Shown: positions 33,697-42,495 of the stretch, in pieces
How the letters are laid out: every line of letters begins with the position of its first letter
How positions within the stretch are numbered: position 1 is the first letter of the stretch
NCBI GenBank assembly: GCA_020638905.1
Contig: JACKHP010000008.1
Coordinates: 124,001-188,000, forward strand
Length of the DNA stretch: 64,000 nucleotides
Reading direction: 5' to 3'
Origin: Planctomycetota bacterium
GTDB lineage: Bacteria > Planctomycetota > B15-G4
Notes under the pieces: model-generated
What the model saw: the letters and a program-made list of their open reading frames with translations, nothing else
Database searches by the model: none
What the model was told of the DNA's origin: nothing
Position numbers and translations under genes: made by a program

Positions 33697-34968
33697 ATGC
33701 ATCCCTCCACCCGACGCGCGAAGCGCTGCCTCGATGTGGTCGTCTCGACCGCGGGGCTGCTGCTGGGGCTGCCGTTGCTGCCGCCGATCGCCCTGGCGAT
33801 CAAGCTCACCTCGCGCGGCCCCGTGCTGCACCGCTCCGCGCGGGTGGGCGTCCAGCGGCGCGACGGCGGATCGCGGCCCCACGGCGGGCAGCGCCTGCAC
33901 GACGTGCGCGGACGGCTCTTCATGCAGCTCCGCTTCCGTGTGCTCGGCAGCCGCGTGCGAGCCCGCGTGCGTCCCGGCGAGCACCCGCGGCTCACGCTGG
34001 TGGGCAAGCTGCTGCGTCGCACGGGACTCGAGGGCTGGCCGCAGCTCCTGAACGTGCTCACGGGACGCATGAGCCTCGTCGGTCCGCGGCCGGTGCCGCC
34101 GACGTGCGTCGAGCGCCTCGAACGCGAGGGCATCGCGGCGCGCGTGCCGACGGGTCGCGTGCGTCCCGGGATGTTCGGTCTCACGCAGCTCAGCTGGGAG
34201 CGTCCCGAGACGTTCTTCGCCAGCCTGTGCGAGCGGCTCGTGTTCGACCGGCACTACCTGCGCCGGATCGAGGCCGCCTCGCCCACGACCATGCTGCTGC
34301 TCGACCTGTCGATCATGACGGCGTGCATCGTGCGCCACCTGCGTCCCGCCGCGCCCGGCGGACGCGACGTGATCCGCATCACGTACCCGGCGCGCTTCGG
34401 CCAGCTCGACCTCGACCCCGCCGAGTTGGCCGAGCGGCGTCCCGGCGAGTTCGGCTCGGAGGTCGTGCGCGAGCCGGACGGCACGCTCACCGCGTGGTGG
34501 TATCCGCCGCGCAGGCGGCCGGTCGAGCTGCCCGCGCCCGACGGCAACCTCGTGGCGTCGCTCTCCGACTCGGTGCGCCGGCGCGCGGCGGGCGTGCTCG
34601 TGCTCGACAAGGCGCTGCGTCCGTCGGGACGTCCCGGCGTCGACGAGCTGGCGCTCGAGCTCCCGCGTGGGCTGCATGACCTGCACGCCGTGTGCGAGCA
34701 CCTCGAACCGCTCTGGACGGCCCTGGCCGAGCGCGCGTCCGACCCGGCCTTCGCGACCACGATGACCGTGCTGCTCGTCGATGGCCTGGCCACCGCCGCG
34801 CGCCTCGATCCCGTCACCCGCGGGACACCGCGTCCGCAGGCGCTGCGGGCCTCGGTGCGCATCGCCTCGTCGGAGGTGCGGCTCGAGCTGGGAGAGGCCA
34901 CCGACCTCGACCCGGTGGTGGGCTTCGACCCCGAGCTGCTGGCCGCCGGAGAGGCGCTCACCGCCTGA
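33697..34968 (+). CDS. Bacterial sugar transferase with C-terminal extension
   Basis: A 423-aa protein. Residues 1 to about 200 form a WcaJ/PglC-type phosphoglycosyl transferase domain: an N-terminal membrane segment (LDVVVSTAGLLLGLPLLPPI), GPVLHRSARVGVQ, and the C-terminal motif LLRRTGLEGWPQLLNVLTGRMSLVGPRP. Such enzymes place the first sugar phosphate on undecaprenyl phosphate for exopolysaccharide or glycan synthesis. Residues about 220-423 are an extra region I do not recognise (contains TAWWYPPRRRPVELPAPD and VLVLDKALRPSG). No other polysaccharide genes adjoin. A short T/A-richer patch precedes the gene. Confidence 0.8.
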   Translation: MHPSTRRAKRCLDVVVSTAGLLLGLPLLPPIALAIKLTSRGPVLHRSARVGVQRRDGGSRPHGGQRLHDVRGRLFMQLRFRVLGSRVRARVRPGEHPRLTLVGKLLRRTGLEGWPQLLNVLTGRMSLVGPRPVPPTCVERLEREGIAARVPTGRVRPGMFGLTQLSWERPETFFASLCERLVFDRHYLRRIEAASPTTMLLLDLSIMTACIVRHLRPAAPGGRDVIRITYPARFGQLDLDPAELAERRPGEFGSEVVREPDGTLTAWWYPPRRRPVELPAPDGNLVASLSDSVRRRAAGVLVLDKALRPSGRPGVDELALELPRGLHDLHAVCEHLEPLWTALAERASDPAFATTMTVLLVDGLATAARLDPVTRGTPRPQALRASVRIASSEVRLELGEATDLDPVVGFDPELLAAGEALTA

Positions 34969-35026
34969 CGAGCGGGCGGCCCCCGGCCTTCCCCTGCATG
35001 GCCTCCGTGCGCACAATGCGCGTCCC

Positions 35027-36679
35027 ATGCGCCTCCCTTCCTCCTACGACGCCCGCGACAAGTCGGCCAAGGCGTCCCGCAACGTCTACGCCAAGGTCCT
35101 CGAGCTGTACGAGAGCCAGGCGGCGGTCCTGCACGAGGGAGGTGGCAAGGACGCCGTCGCCCGCCAGCACAAGAAGGGACGCCTGACCGCTCGCGAGCGC
35201 ATCGCGCTGCTGCTCGACGAGGGCACCGAGCTGCTCGAGACCGGCCTCTACGCCGCCTGGGAGATGTACGACGAGTGGGGTGGCGTGCCCTGCGCGGGCG
35301 TCGTGACCGGCGTCGGACGGGTGCACGGGCGCGAGTTCATGATCATCGCGAACGACGCCACGGTGAAGGCCGGCGCGTTCTTCCCGATGACGGCCAAGAA
35401 GGTCATCCGCAACCAGAACATCGCCATCGAGAACCGGCTGCCGGTGATCTACCTGGTCGACTCGGCCGGCGTGTTCCTCCCGCTGCAGGACGAGGTCTTC
35501 CCCGACCAGGACGACTTCGGGCGCGTGTTCCGCAACAACGCCGTGCTCTCGGCCATGGGCGTCCCGCAGATCGCGGCGGTCATGGGCTCGTGCGTGGCCG
35601 GCGGCGCGTACCTGCCGGTGATGTGCGACACGCTGCTCATGACCGAGGGTTCGGGCATGTTCCTCGGCGGACCGGCGCTCGTGAAGGCCGCCATCGGCGA
35701 GAAGGCCGACGCCGAGGAGCTGGGCGGCGCGATGATGCACGCGTCGGTGAGCGGGACGGTCGACTTCCGCGAGCCCGACGAAGAGAGCTGTCTCGCGCGC
35801 ATCCGCTCGATCGTGTCGAAGATGGGGCCGCGTCCGAAGGCGCCCTTCGACCGCCAGCGTCCCAAGAAGCCGAAGTTCGACCCCGCCGAGCTGGCCGGCA
35901 TCGTCTCGATGGACGCGCAGAAGGCGTACGACGTGCGCGAGGTCATCGCACGCCTCGCCGACGACAGCGACTTCGACGAGTACCGCGCCGACTACGGCAA
36001 GACGATCGTGACCGGCTTCGCGCGCATCGGCGGCTGGGCCGTGGGCATCGTCGCGAACCAGAAGCTCAACCAGCCCAGCAAGAAGCGCGGCGTCGAGTTC
36101 GGCGGCGTGATCTACGTCGAGAGCGCCGAGAAGGCCGCGCGCTTCGTGATGGACTGCAACGCCAACCGCATCCCGCTCGTGTTCCTGCACGACGTGAACG
36201 GGTTCATGGTGGGCACCGAGTCCGAGCAGGCCGGCATCATCCGTGCCGGCGCGAAGCTCGTGAACGCCGTGAGCAACTCGGTGGTGCCGAAGATCTCGGT
36301 CATCCTGGGCGGCAGCTTCGGCGCGGGGCACTACGCGATGTGCGGCAAGGCCTACGACCCGCGCTTCCTGTTCGCGTGGCCGTCGGCGCGCTACGCGGTC
36401 ATGTCGGGCGACGCGGCGGCCAAGACGCTGGTCGACATCCGCGAGGCACAGCTCAAGAAGCAGGGACAGCAGATCGACGCCGCGACGCACGAGGCGCTGC
36501 TCAAGGACACCAAGGCGCGCTACACGAAGGCGCTCGATCCGCGCTACGCCGCGGCGCGCCTGTGGTGCGACGCGATCATCCGTCCGCAGGACACGCGCGA
36601 GGCCGTGGCGCGGGCGCTCGAGGTGGCCGCGCACGATTCCGAGCTGCGATCGTTCCGCACGGGCGTGCTGCAGTGCTGA
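35027..36679 (+). CDS. mccB: Acyl-CoA carboxylase beta subunit, probably methylcrotonyl-CoA
   Basis: A 550-aa carboxyltransferase subunit that moves CO2 from carboxybiotin to an acyl-CoA. Both crotonase-like halves are complete: oxyanion regions AVMGSCVAGGAYLPVMCD and VILGGSFGAGHYAMCGKA, with FLHDVNGFMVGTESE between. The sequence style matches methylcrotonyl- rather than propionyl-CoA carboxylase, and the next gene encodes HMG-CoA lyase, the following step but one in leucine breakdown. The biotin-carrying alpha subunit and the hydratase are not in the window. The ATG at 35027 gives the family N-terminus. Confidence 0.88.
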   Translation: MRLPSSYDARDKSAKASRNVYAKVLELYESQAAVLHEGGGKDAVARQHKKGRLTARERIALLLDEGTELLETGLYAAWEMYDEWGGVPCAGVVTGVGRVHGREFMIIANDATVKAGAFFPMTAKKVIRNQNIAIENRLPVIYLVDSAGVFLPLQDEVFPDQDDFGRVFRNNAVLSAMGVPQIAAVMGSCVAGGAYLPVMCDTLLMTEGSGMFLGGPALVKAAIGEKADAEELGGAMMHASVSGTVDFREPDEESCLARIRSIVSKMGPRPKAPFDRQRPKKPKFDPAELAGIVSMDAQKAYDVREVIARLADDSDFDEYRADYGKTIVTGFARIGGWAVGIVANQKLNQPSKKRGVEFGGVIYVESAEKAARFVMDCNANRIPLVFLHDVNGFMVGTESEQAGIIRAGAKLVNAVSNSVVPKISVILGGSFGAGHYAMCGKAYDPRFLFAWPSARYAVMSGDAAAKTLVDIREAQLKKQGQQIDAATHEALLKDTKARYTKALDPRYAAARLWCDAIIRPQDTREAVARALEVAAHDSELRSFRTGVLQC

Positions 36680-36728
36680 CGCGCGGGCGCGACGCACGCG
36701 GCGCGACGGGCGCGTCGGAGGGCTGACG

Positions 36729-37583
36729 ATGGGCGAGACCGTGCACGTCACCGAGACGCTGCGCGATGCGTGGCAGGGTCTGCCGCGCGTCGTCCCGACG
36801 GCCGACAAGATCGCCTTCGCCCAGCGGCTGCTCGATCTCGGCTTCCGCTCGATCGACATCGGGTCGTTCGTCTCGCCGCGCGCCGTCCCGGCGATGGCCG
36901 ACACGGGCGACGTCGTGGCCGCGCTGCACGTGCCCGAGGGCGCGCGACTCACGGCGCTGGTGGCCAACGAGAAGGGGCTCGAGCGCCTGCTCGCGGCGCC
37001 GGGCATCGACGAGGTGCTCTTCCCGTTCTCGCTCTCCGACACCTTCCAGCGGCGCAACACGCGCTGCAGTCGCGACGAGGCCGCGCGCACGCTCGACGTC
37101 GTCTGTCGCGACGCGACCGCGGCCGGACGGCGCGTGTACGCCACGATCTCGATGGCCTTCGGCAACGACGAGGGCGACCCGTGGAGTCCCGAGGAGGTGG
37201 CCGACTGGACGGGCCGCCTGTTCGCGATCGGAGTTCACGAGGTGGGTCTGGCCGACACGACCGCCCAGGCCGACCCGTCCCGCGTCGCGCAGGTGCTCGG
37301 CGTCGTCGTCGCCACCACGGGACGCATGCCGTCGCTGCACCTGCACGCCACCGCCCGGACACAACAGGCGCTCGTCGATGCGTCGCTCGACGCGGGCTGC
37401 CGCGCCTTCGACTCGGCGCTCGGCGGCCTCGGCGGGTGCCAGTTCGCGCGCGGTCCCGAGTCGAACGTCTCGACGCTCGCACTCGCCCGCCGGCTCGTCG
37501 ATCGCGGATTCGAGGTCGCGCTGCCGCTCGACCGGCTCGACGAACTCGACTCCGCCGCGCGCGCGCTCGCGGCGGGGGCCTGA
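36729..37583 (+). CDS. mvaB: Hydroxymethylglutaryl-CoA lyase
   Basis: Cleaves HMG-CoA to acetyl-CoA and acetoacetate, the last step of leucine catabolism. The 284-aa TIM barrel shows the start VTETLRDAWQGLPRVVPT, the metal-site HLHATARTQQ, and the active-site loop FDSALGGLGGCQFARGPESN with the catalytic cysteine. It lies 49 bases after mccB on the same strand, supporting a two-gene leucine-degradation operon. Another HMGL-like aldolase function is possible, but the glycine-cysteine loop favours the lyase. Confidence 0.87.
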   Translation: MGETVHVTETLRDAWQGLPRVVPTADKIAFAQRLLDLGFRSIDIGSFVSPRAVPAMADTGDVVAALHVPEGARLTALVANEKGLERLLAAPGIDEVLFPFSLSDTFQRRNTRCSRDEAARTLDVVCRDATAAGRRVYATISMAFGNDEGDPWSPEEVADWTGRLFAIGVHEVGLADTTAQADPSRVAQVLGVVVATTGRMPSLHLHATARTQQALVDASLDAGCRAFDSALGGLGGCQFARGPESNVSTLALARRLVDRGFEVALPLDRLDELDSAARALAAGA

Positions 37584-37643
37584 CCTCCCCGCGACGAGAT
37601 ATGGTGTCGCGTCGATCTGCGTCCCTGCGCGCATTCTCCGCGC

Positions 37644-37672
37644 TTGGATCGCGGTGTCCGGGTCGGTAGCAT
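37644..37672 (+). promoter_or_regulatory. Candidate promoter of the TRL-like lipoprotein gene
   Basis: TTGGAT (37644-37649), 17 bp, TAGCAT (37667-37672), 67 bases before the ATG. The best-spaced sigma-70-like pair in this part of the window. Confidence 0.55.
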
Positions 37673-37739
37673 CCCAGCCAGCCTGGCGGTTGGGCCGGGC
37701 TCCGTGCTCGATACGGCTTCCACTAGGAGCATTCGAATC

Positions 37740-38066
37740 ATGAAGAAGCTCACGGTCCTCGCCGGCATCGCCGGTGTCGCCCTCATGTTCCCGTCCTGCG
37801 CCACAGTCGACTCGCCCGTTACGGGCGGACTGTTCACGAACAACGTCGGCTTCCCCGGCGACGTGGGCAACGGACAGGCTTCCCAGTCCTCCGGCATGGC
37901 CATGGCGGAGAGCTACGTCGGCGTCTACGCCCAGGGCGATGCCAGCATCCAGGGCGCCCGCGACGCCGCCGGCAACCAGGACGGAAACATCGCGTGGGTC
38001 GACTACCACGTGACCAGCTACTGGATCCTCTACGGCAAGTTCGAGACGCACGTCTACTTCAACTGA
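37740..38066 (+). CDS. TRL-like family lipoprotein
   Basis: A 108-aa exported protein with a lipoprotein signal (LAGIAGVALMFPSC, Cys about residue 20) and a TRL-like domain: GGLFTNN near the start, then SYVGVYAQGDASIQGARDAA and IAWVDYHVTSYWILYGKFET at the end. The ATG at 37740 is preceded by AGGAGC. TRL-like proteins are small envelope lipoproteins of unknown role. It has its own promoter and a strong hairpin terminator, so it looks like an independently and perhaps highly expressed gene. Confidence 0.82.
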   Translation: MKKLTVLAGIAGVALMFPSCATVDSPVTGGLFTNNVGFPGDVGNGQASQSSGMAMAESYVGVYAQGDASIQGARDAAGNQDGNIAWVDYHVTSYWILYGKFETHVYFN

Positions 38067-38081
38067 ACCTTGCCGTTCCGC

Positions 38082-38118
38082 GACGGCGTCCGCTCCTTCG
38101 TTCGGGGCGGGCGCCGTC
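38082..38118 (+). terminator. Hairpin terminator after the TRL-like gene
   Basis: Outer stem GACGGCG/CGCCGTC and inner stem CCGCTCC/GGGGCGG (one wobble) around a TTCGTTC loop begin 16 bases after the stop codon. No long T tract follows, as for other hairpins in this GC-rich window. Confidence 0.65.
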
Positions 38119-38167
38119 TGCACTTCCGCCGCCGCGCATCCGGCGCGACGGCTCGGAGCGCGACGAG

Positions 38168-38743
38168 ATGACGCTCCTGCGCGCGATCGCCCTGGCGATC
38201 CTGCTGCCCGCGGCCGCGCTGTTCGCGCCGGCCTGCGCTTCGGTCGGCCTGGGTGACTCGGGCCTGATCCCCGGCGCGTCGCTGCCCGAGCGCGGCGACT
38301 GCCTCGTGCTCGACATCGACGACGCGCGTGACGTCCAGGGACGCGCGGTCGAGGGCTCGGCCGCGAGGCTCTCGGTGGCGCTGCGTCAGGCCCTGGCGGC
38401 CCACGGCTGGAACGTGTTCAACACCGCCGTGCACGACCTGACCGCGGGCTACGCCGAGGCGAACGAGCTGCACTGCTCGCTCATCCTGCAGGCCGAGTTC
38501 GTGCTGTGGCAGGAGGCCGCGCACGACTGGGTCGACCAGCCCGACACGGTGCAGCTGCGCCTGCGCCTGTACCGCACCGCCGACCGCTCGCTCGTGGCCT
38601 GGGGACTCGACGAGGCCGCCGGCGGCACGCTGCTCGACGCGGCGCAATCGGCGCACCGTCTGCTCGAGCCGCTCGCGGCCGAGATGCTGCAACCCATCTT
38701 CGCGGGCCACGAGCTGTCGGACATCCCCGAGGAAGGCCGCTGA
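38168..38743 (+). CDS. Lipoprotein of unknown function (DUF4823-like)
   Basis: A 191-aa exported lipoprotein with the signal AIALAILLPAAALFAPAC (Cys about residue 25). The mature part looks like an alpha/beta domain: a strand with CLVLDIDDARDV, then a helix LSVALRQALAAHGWNVFNT, and later SLILQAEFVLWQEAAHDW and RLRLYRTADRSLVAWG. The order resembles DUF4823-type lipoproteins, but I am not certain. The ATG follows CGACGAG. Its stop overlaps the presumed start of the next gene. Confidence 0.7.
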   Translation: MTLLRAIALAILLPAAALFAPACASVGLGDSGLIPGASLPERGDCLVLDIDDARDVQGRAVEGSAARLSVALRQALAAHGWNVFNTAVHDLTAGYAEANELHCSLILQAEFVLWQEAAHDWVDQPDTVQLRLRLYRTADRSLVAWGLDEAAGGTLLDAAQSAHRLLEPLAAEMLQPIFAGHELSDIPEEGR

Positions 38744-40131
38744 CCGCGGCTCCGGCGCAGCCCGACCGCGGGCGCGCGGGCGTCCTCGCCTGGCTGCCGT
38801 TGCTGGTCGTGCTCGCGGCCGCCGTCGGGCTCGCGTCGGGCTCGGGATGGGCGGCCGACCTGGCTCGTCCCGAGCGGCACGTCGAGTCGGACTTCGAGAT
38901 CCTGTACGCCGCCGGTTCGGCCCTGCGCGCCGGGGACGATCCGCACGACCCGGCCGTGCTCGACGCCCAGGGCGCTCGCCTGGGACGAGCCGCCACGCCG
39001 TTCAGCGCCGCGCCTCCGCTCGTGACGGCGGTCTTCGCGCAGCTCTCGCGCCTCGACTTCGAGCGGGCGTACGACCTCTGGCTCGGGTTCGGCGGCGCGT
39101 GCGTGCTGGCGACCGCGCTGCTGCTGGCCGACGCGCTGCGCCGTGCGGGCCTCCCGACACCGGCGGCCCTGGCGGCCGGCTGCGCGTTCGTGCTGCTGAA
39201 CGATGCACTGTGGATGAGCCTGGCGATGAACTCGACCAACGCGCTCACGCTCGCCGCGCTCGCGCTCGCGGCGTGCGCGGGATGTCGCGGACGGACGACG
39301 CTCGAGGGCGTCGCGCTGGCCGTGGCCATCGTGGCCAAGACGTCGCCCGCGCTCCTGCTCGTCCCGCTCGCGCTGGGCGGGAGACTTCGGACGGTGCGCG
39401 CCGCGTCGCTGGCGCTCGTCGTCCTCGGCGGCGTGTCGCTGCTCGTCGCCGGTCCCGCCGTGCACCGCAGCTGGGTCGAGCACGTCCTGCCCGCGCTGGG
39501 CTACGCGCCCGAACTTCCGGCGGGCGCCTTCGACAACGGCCTGCACGCCTGGAACCTCGCGCCTCACGGGGTCCTGGCCCGCGCCGCCGTCGAGGCCGAC
39601 CTGCCGCGCGTCGCGGTGCAGATCGGCGCGTGGTGCGTGAGCGCGCTCGTGCTCGCGCAGCTCGTGCTGGCGGTCCGCGCCCTGCGTCGCGGGGCCGGCC
39701 AGCCGCGTGACGACGCGAGCCGCGGTTCCGTCGCGCCGACCGGCCCGGACGCACGTCGCGCGCGCGAAGTCCTGCGCCTGTACGGCCTGGGAGTGGCCGC
39801 GAGCTTCCTCGTCTCGAGCGTGACCTGGCCGCACCACCTCGTGTTCGCCGCGCTGCCCGCCGCGTCGCTGCTCGCCGACCTTCACCTCGCGTGCGTCCCG
39901 CGTCGAGTCGGCGCCACGACCCACGGGACGCGTGACATCGCACCGGTCGTCCCGGCACCGGACGTGCTGCGTCCCCTCGTCGGACTGCTGGCCTGGATCG
40001 CGCTGGCCCTGCCCCTCGGCCTGCTCCCGGCCGACGGCACCCAGCCGCCGGCCATCCTGCTCGAGACCGCCGCCTGCATCGTGCTCTTCGCGGCGGTCGG
40101 CTCGACGAGGACGGTGAGTGGCGGGGGGTGA
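38740..40131 (+). CDS. GT87-like (DUF2029) membrane glycosyltransferase, start uncertain
   Basis: A membrane protein of about 463 residues with ten or so hydrophobic helices. An acidic loop after the first helix (RHVESDFEILYAAGSALRAG) resembles the catalytic region of GT87-type polyprenol-dependent mannosyltransferases. No ATG, GTG or TTG lies near the expected N-terminus: the best choice is CTG at 38740, which overlaps the previous stop (CTGA) behind AGGAAGG; a GTG inside the first helix is the alternative. The stop codon at 40129-40131 overlaps the edge of repeat copy B, so the repeat may have changed the last residues (SGGG). Substrate unknown. Confidence 0.68.
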   Translation: MTAAPAQPDRGRAGVLAWLPLLVVLAAAVGLASGSGWAADLARPERHVESDFEILYAAGSALRAGDDPHDPAVLDAQGARLGRAATPFSAAPPLVTAVFAQLSRLDFERAYDLWLGFGGACVLATALLLADALRRAGLPTPAALAAGCAFVLLNDALWMSLAMNSTNALTLAALALAACAGCRGRTTLEGVALAVAIVAKTSPALLLVPLALGGRLRTVRAASLALVVLGGVSLLVAGPAVHRSWVEHVLPALGYAPELPAGAFDNGLHAWNLAPHGVLARAAVEADLPRVAVQIGAWCVSALVLAQLVLAVRALRRGAGQPRDDASRGSVAPTGPDARRAREVLRLYGLGVAASFLVSSVTWPHHLVFAALPAASLLADLHLACVPRRVGATTHGTRDIAPVVPAPDVLRPLVGLLAWIALALPLGLLPADGTQPPAILLETAACIVLFAAVGSTRTVSGGG

Positions 40132-40871
40132 CTCCACGCGAGTGCTCGCGGGCTGGAGCGCTGTGTGTGCGGACACTCCGGGTGCTCGGGGGCGACCGCC
40201 CCGCTCAGACAGTCCTCGGCGCCTGCGGCGCCTGCGGAACTCGCTGGGCGATCGCCCCCTGCGCTCCTCCGGTCCGCACACTCGATGCCGGGCGCGCGAA
40301 CGACGCGCCGGCATGCCCCGCCGACTCGCAGCGTATCAGCCGCAGCGCCGTCGGCGAATCACGCGCGACGGCGCGCCGTCCCGAACCGGCACGCAGCTCG
40401 AAGCCGTCAGCCTTCGCGATCATGCCCACGCACGAGGCTCACCCCCGCGGCGCGCACCACCTGCCTCGAAAGAGATGATGACTCGCGACCCTCTCCGAAT
40501 CGCCGCGAAGCCGCGCGCCAGCGCGCTGAGCTTCCCCCCGCTCCGGAACGCGCGCCCCGAGGCACATGCCCAGCGCGCTGCAAGTTCCGCAGCCGCCGCA
40601 GGCGGCGAGGACTGTCCGAAGCTGCGCGCTGCTGCGTGACGATGGTCAGTGGGCGCGCACACCGCGGCCCGAAACGCCGCGCGTGCGGGGTGGGCGCCGC
40701 GTCACGCCGCCGGTTTGCTCGCGTCCGCCGAGCAGTTCATCCTTCCATCTCGCGAAGGGAGCGCCGCGCGAGCAGCGGCGGGCGATGTGGGACGGAGGCC
40801 AGGTGTTTCTTCACCTGGCCGCAGTCCCACGTCGCCCGACGCGTCGCGCCAAGGGCCGACCTTGCAGCCCC
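40123..40871 (+). repeat. Dispersed structured repeat, copy B
   Basis: About 750 bases nearly identical to the reverse complement of 19644-20243, with one extra block of about 150 bases (about 40366-40516). It runs exactly from the stop of the GT87-like gene to the stop of the minus-strand radical SAM gene. Hairpins are kept: 40137-40150 (CGCGAG-TG-CTCGCG), 40166-40280 (nested stems) and 40787-40830. In the last, the six-base loop and the 3x3 internal loop differ from copy A while both stems are identical. No reading frame looks like protein. It fills the whole gap between the two convergent genes. Confidence 0.88.
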
Positions 40872-42224
40872 CTACCATCCGCCCTTCGCGGCACCCTCGA
40901 CCGGGCGGATGTAGGCCTCGCTGGGCCTCGCGCCCTCGCGCAGGTAGCAGTTCACGCAGATGTCGTGGCACTGGGGGGTGTTCATCGTGGCGCGCATCTG
41001 CGCGTACGCGTCGCCGGTCCAGATGGCGTGGAAGTCGTCGGCGTGGTCGAGGTGGCCGAGCGAGACGCCGCCCGAGTTGCAGCACGGGAAGATCGAGCCG
41101 TCGGCTTCGAAGAACGCCTGGTCGAAGATGTACGGGCAGTGGCCCTCGTACGCGCTCTTCGGCAGCGACTTCGGACGGTGCACCGAGCGCGCCACGGCGC
41201 CGGACGCGGCCCAGGTGTCTCCCGTGCCCTCGTCGTCGGGGCCCAGGCTCGCGGTGTGGGCGTCGACGCCGGTCGACGGCGGCTCGAGCACCGCGGTGGC
41301 GGTCGCCGGTTGCTCGTGCGCGGGTTGCGAGAGGTCGAAGTCGTCGGGCAGCACGACCACGATGCCGCGCGCGGCGGCGCGGGCGCGGGCCTCGGCCAGC
41401 ATGCGGTTCGTGCGCTGCTTGTGGTTCACGAGCGACTGGTCGGCGAGCTCGTCCATGAACACCTGGAGGTGGTTCGTGAACAGGTGGTCGACGCCCAGGT
41501 CCTTGGCGAGGTCGACCATGAGCGGCAGCTCGTCGATGGTGTCCTTCATGAGGATGTACCTCATGTTGAACTCGGGCGTGCGCCCGCCGCGCGCGCGCCG
41601 GCCGTCGGTCAGGAGCTTCACGTTCGCGCACACCTTGTCGAACTTGCTTCCTCCGCGCAGCCGCTCGTAGGTGGCCGGCGTGGCGCCGTCGAACGAGATG
41701 TTCACGCGGTGCACGTTGTCGAGGATCAGGTCGAGCAGTCCGGGCTTGCTGATGAGCATCGCGTTCGTGGTGAACTCGACGAACACGCCGTACTCGCCGG
41801 CCTTGCGCACGAGCAGCTCGAAGTGCGGGTCGTAGAGCGGCTCGCCGCTCACGCTCAGCGCCAGCTTGCGGATGTACGGGAAGAGCTCGTCGACGATGGC
41901 CTCGACGTGCTCGGGCTTCATGTGCGGCCGGTTGCTGCCGTCGGGCTTCGCGTCCCACTGGTTGATGCAGAACTCGCAGCGGATGTTGCAGCGCGACGTG
42001 CCGGCGACCGTGATGAAGCTCGGGTAGGCGCCCAGGTCGCGCGTCTCGCCGCGCGCCTCGGCCGCGCGCAGCCGCTCGAGGTTCACGGTCTTCAGCGCCG
42101 CGAGGAACTCGTCGCGCACAGACCCCTTGAGCAGCGGGACGATCTTGCTGGGCAGGCGCCGTCCCGCGGCGCTCGCCATGAGCGTGGGGAAGGCCAGTCG
42201 GACGATCTTTTCGGTGAGGCTCAT
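40872..42224 (-). CDS. Radical SAM/SPASM protein
   Basis: A 450-aa radical SAM enzyme. The cluster motif is CNIRCEFC (Cys79, 83, 86), followed by LALSVSGEPLYDP and VNISFDGATPATYERLRGG, typical of the SPASM subgroup. The C-terminal SPASM-like region has cysteines in GHCPYIFDQ, IFPCCNSGG and CHDICVNCYLREG for auxiliary clusters. A Pro/Ala/Thr-rich stretch (about 300-350) separates the two parts. SPASM enzymes modify peptides or proteins or act in cofactor and cell-wall pathways; no precursor peptide gene was seen nearby. The stop codon abuts repeat copy B. Confidence 0.86.
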   Translation of the reverse strand: MSLTEKIVRLAFPTLMASAAGRRLPSKIVPLLKGSVRDEFLAALKTVNLERLRAAEARGETRDLGAYPSFITVAGTSRCNIRCEFCINQWDAKPDGSNRPHMKPEHVEAIVDELFPYIRKLALSVSGEPLYDPHFELLVRKAGEYGVFVEFTTNAMLISKPGLLDLILDNVHRVNISFDGATPATYERLRGGSKFDKVCANVKLLTDGRRARGGRTPEFNMRYILMKDTIDELPLMVDLAKDLGVDHLFTNHLQVFMDELADQSLVNHKQRTNRMLAEARARAAARGIVVVLPDDFDLSQPAHEQPATATAVLEPPSTGVDAHTASLGPDDEGTGDTWAASGAVARSVHRPKSLPKSAYEGHCPYIFDQAFFEADGSIFPCCNSGGVSLGHLDHADDFHAIWTGDAYAQMRATMNTPQCHDICVNCYLREGARPSEAYIRPVEGAAKGGW

Positions 42225-42235
42225 GGGGACCGGAC

Positions 42236-42241
42236 AGTGTA
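42236..42241 (-). promoter_or_regulatory. -10-like element close to the radical SAM start
   Basis: TACACT on the minus strand, 11 nt before the ATG at 42224, with no Shine-Dalgarno sequence in between. The transcript would have a leader of only about five bases. Confidence 0.35.
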
Positions 42242-42495
42242 GCGGACGGGGCGCGCCCGTCGACGACCGGCCGCGCCCTCCTCATCGACCGTCGGACGCC
42301 ACGCACGGGAGCCGCGTCGGGGATCGGGGCACGATCCGGCGCCGAGGGGCGTCGCCGATCGCCGGGCCCCGCGTGCCGGGTCCCTCGACGCGACACGGGT
42401 TCGGGCTCGTGCGGGCGAGGCCCGAGAGGCTAGATTGCGGGTTCGGTCCGGAGCCCTCACGGGATCCGGTCTCGGACGCACACGGAGGTCACCCC

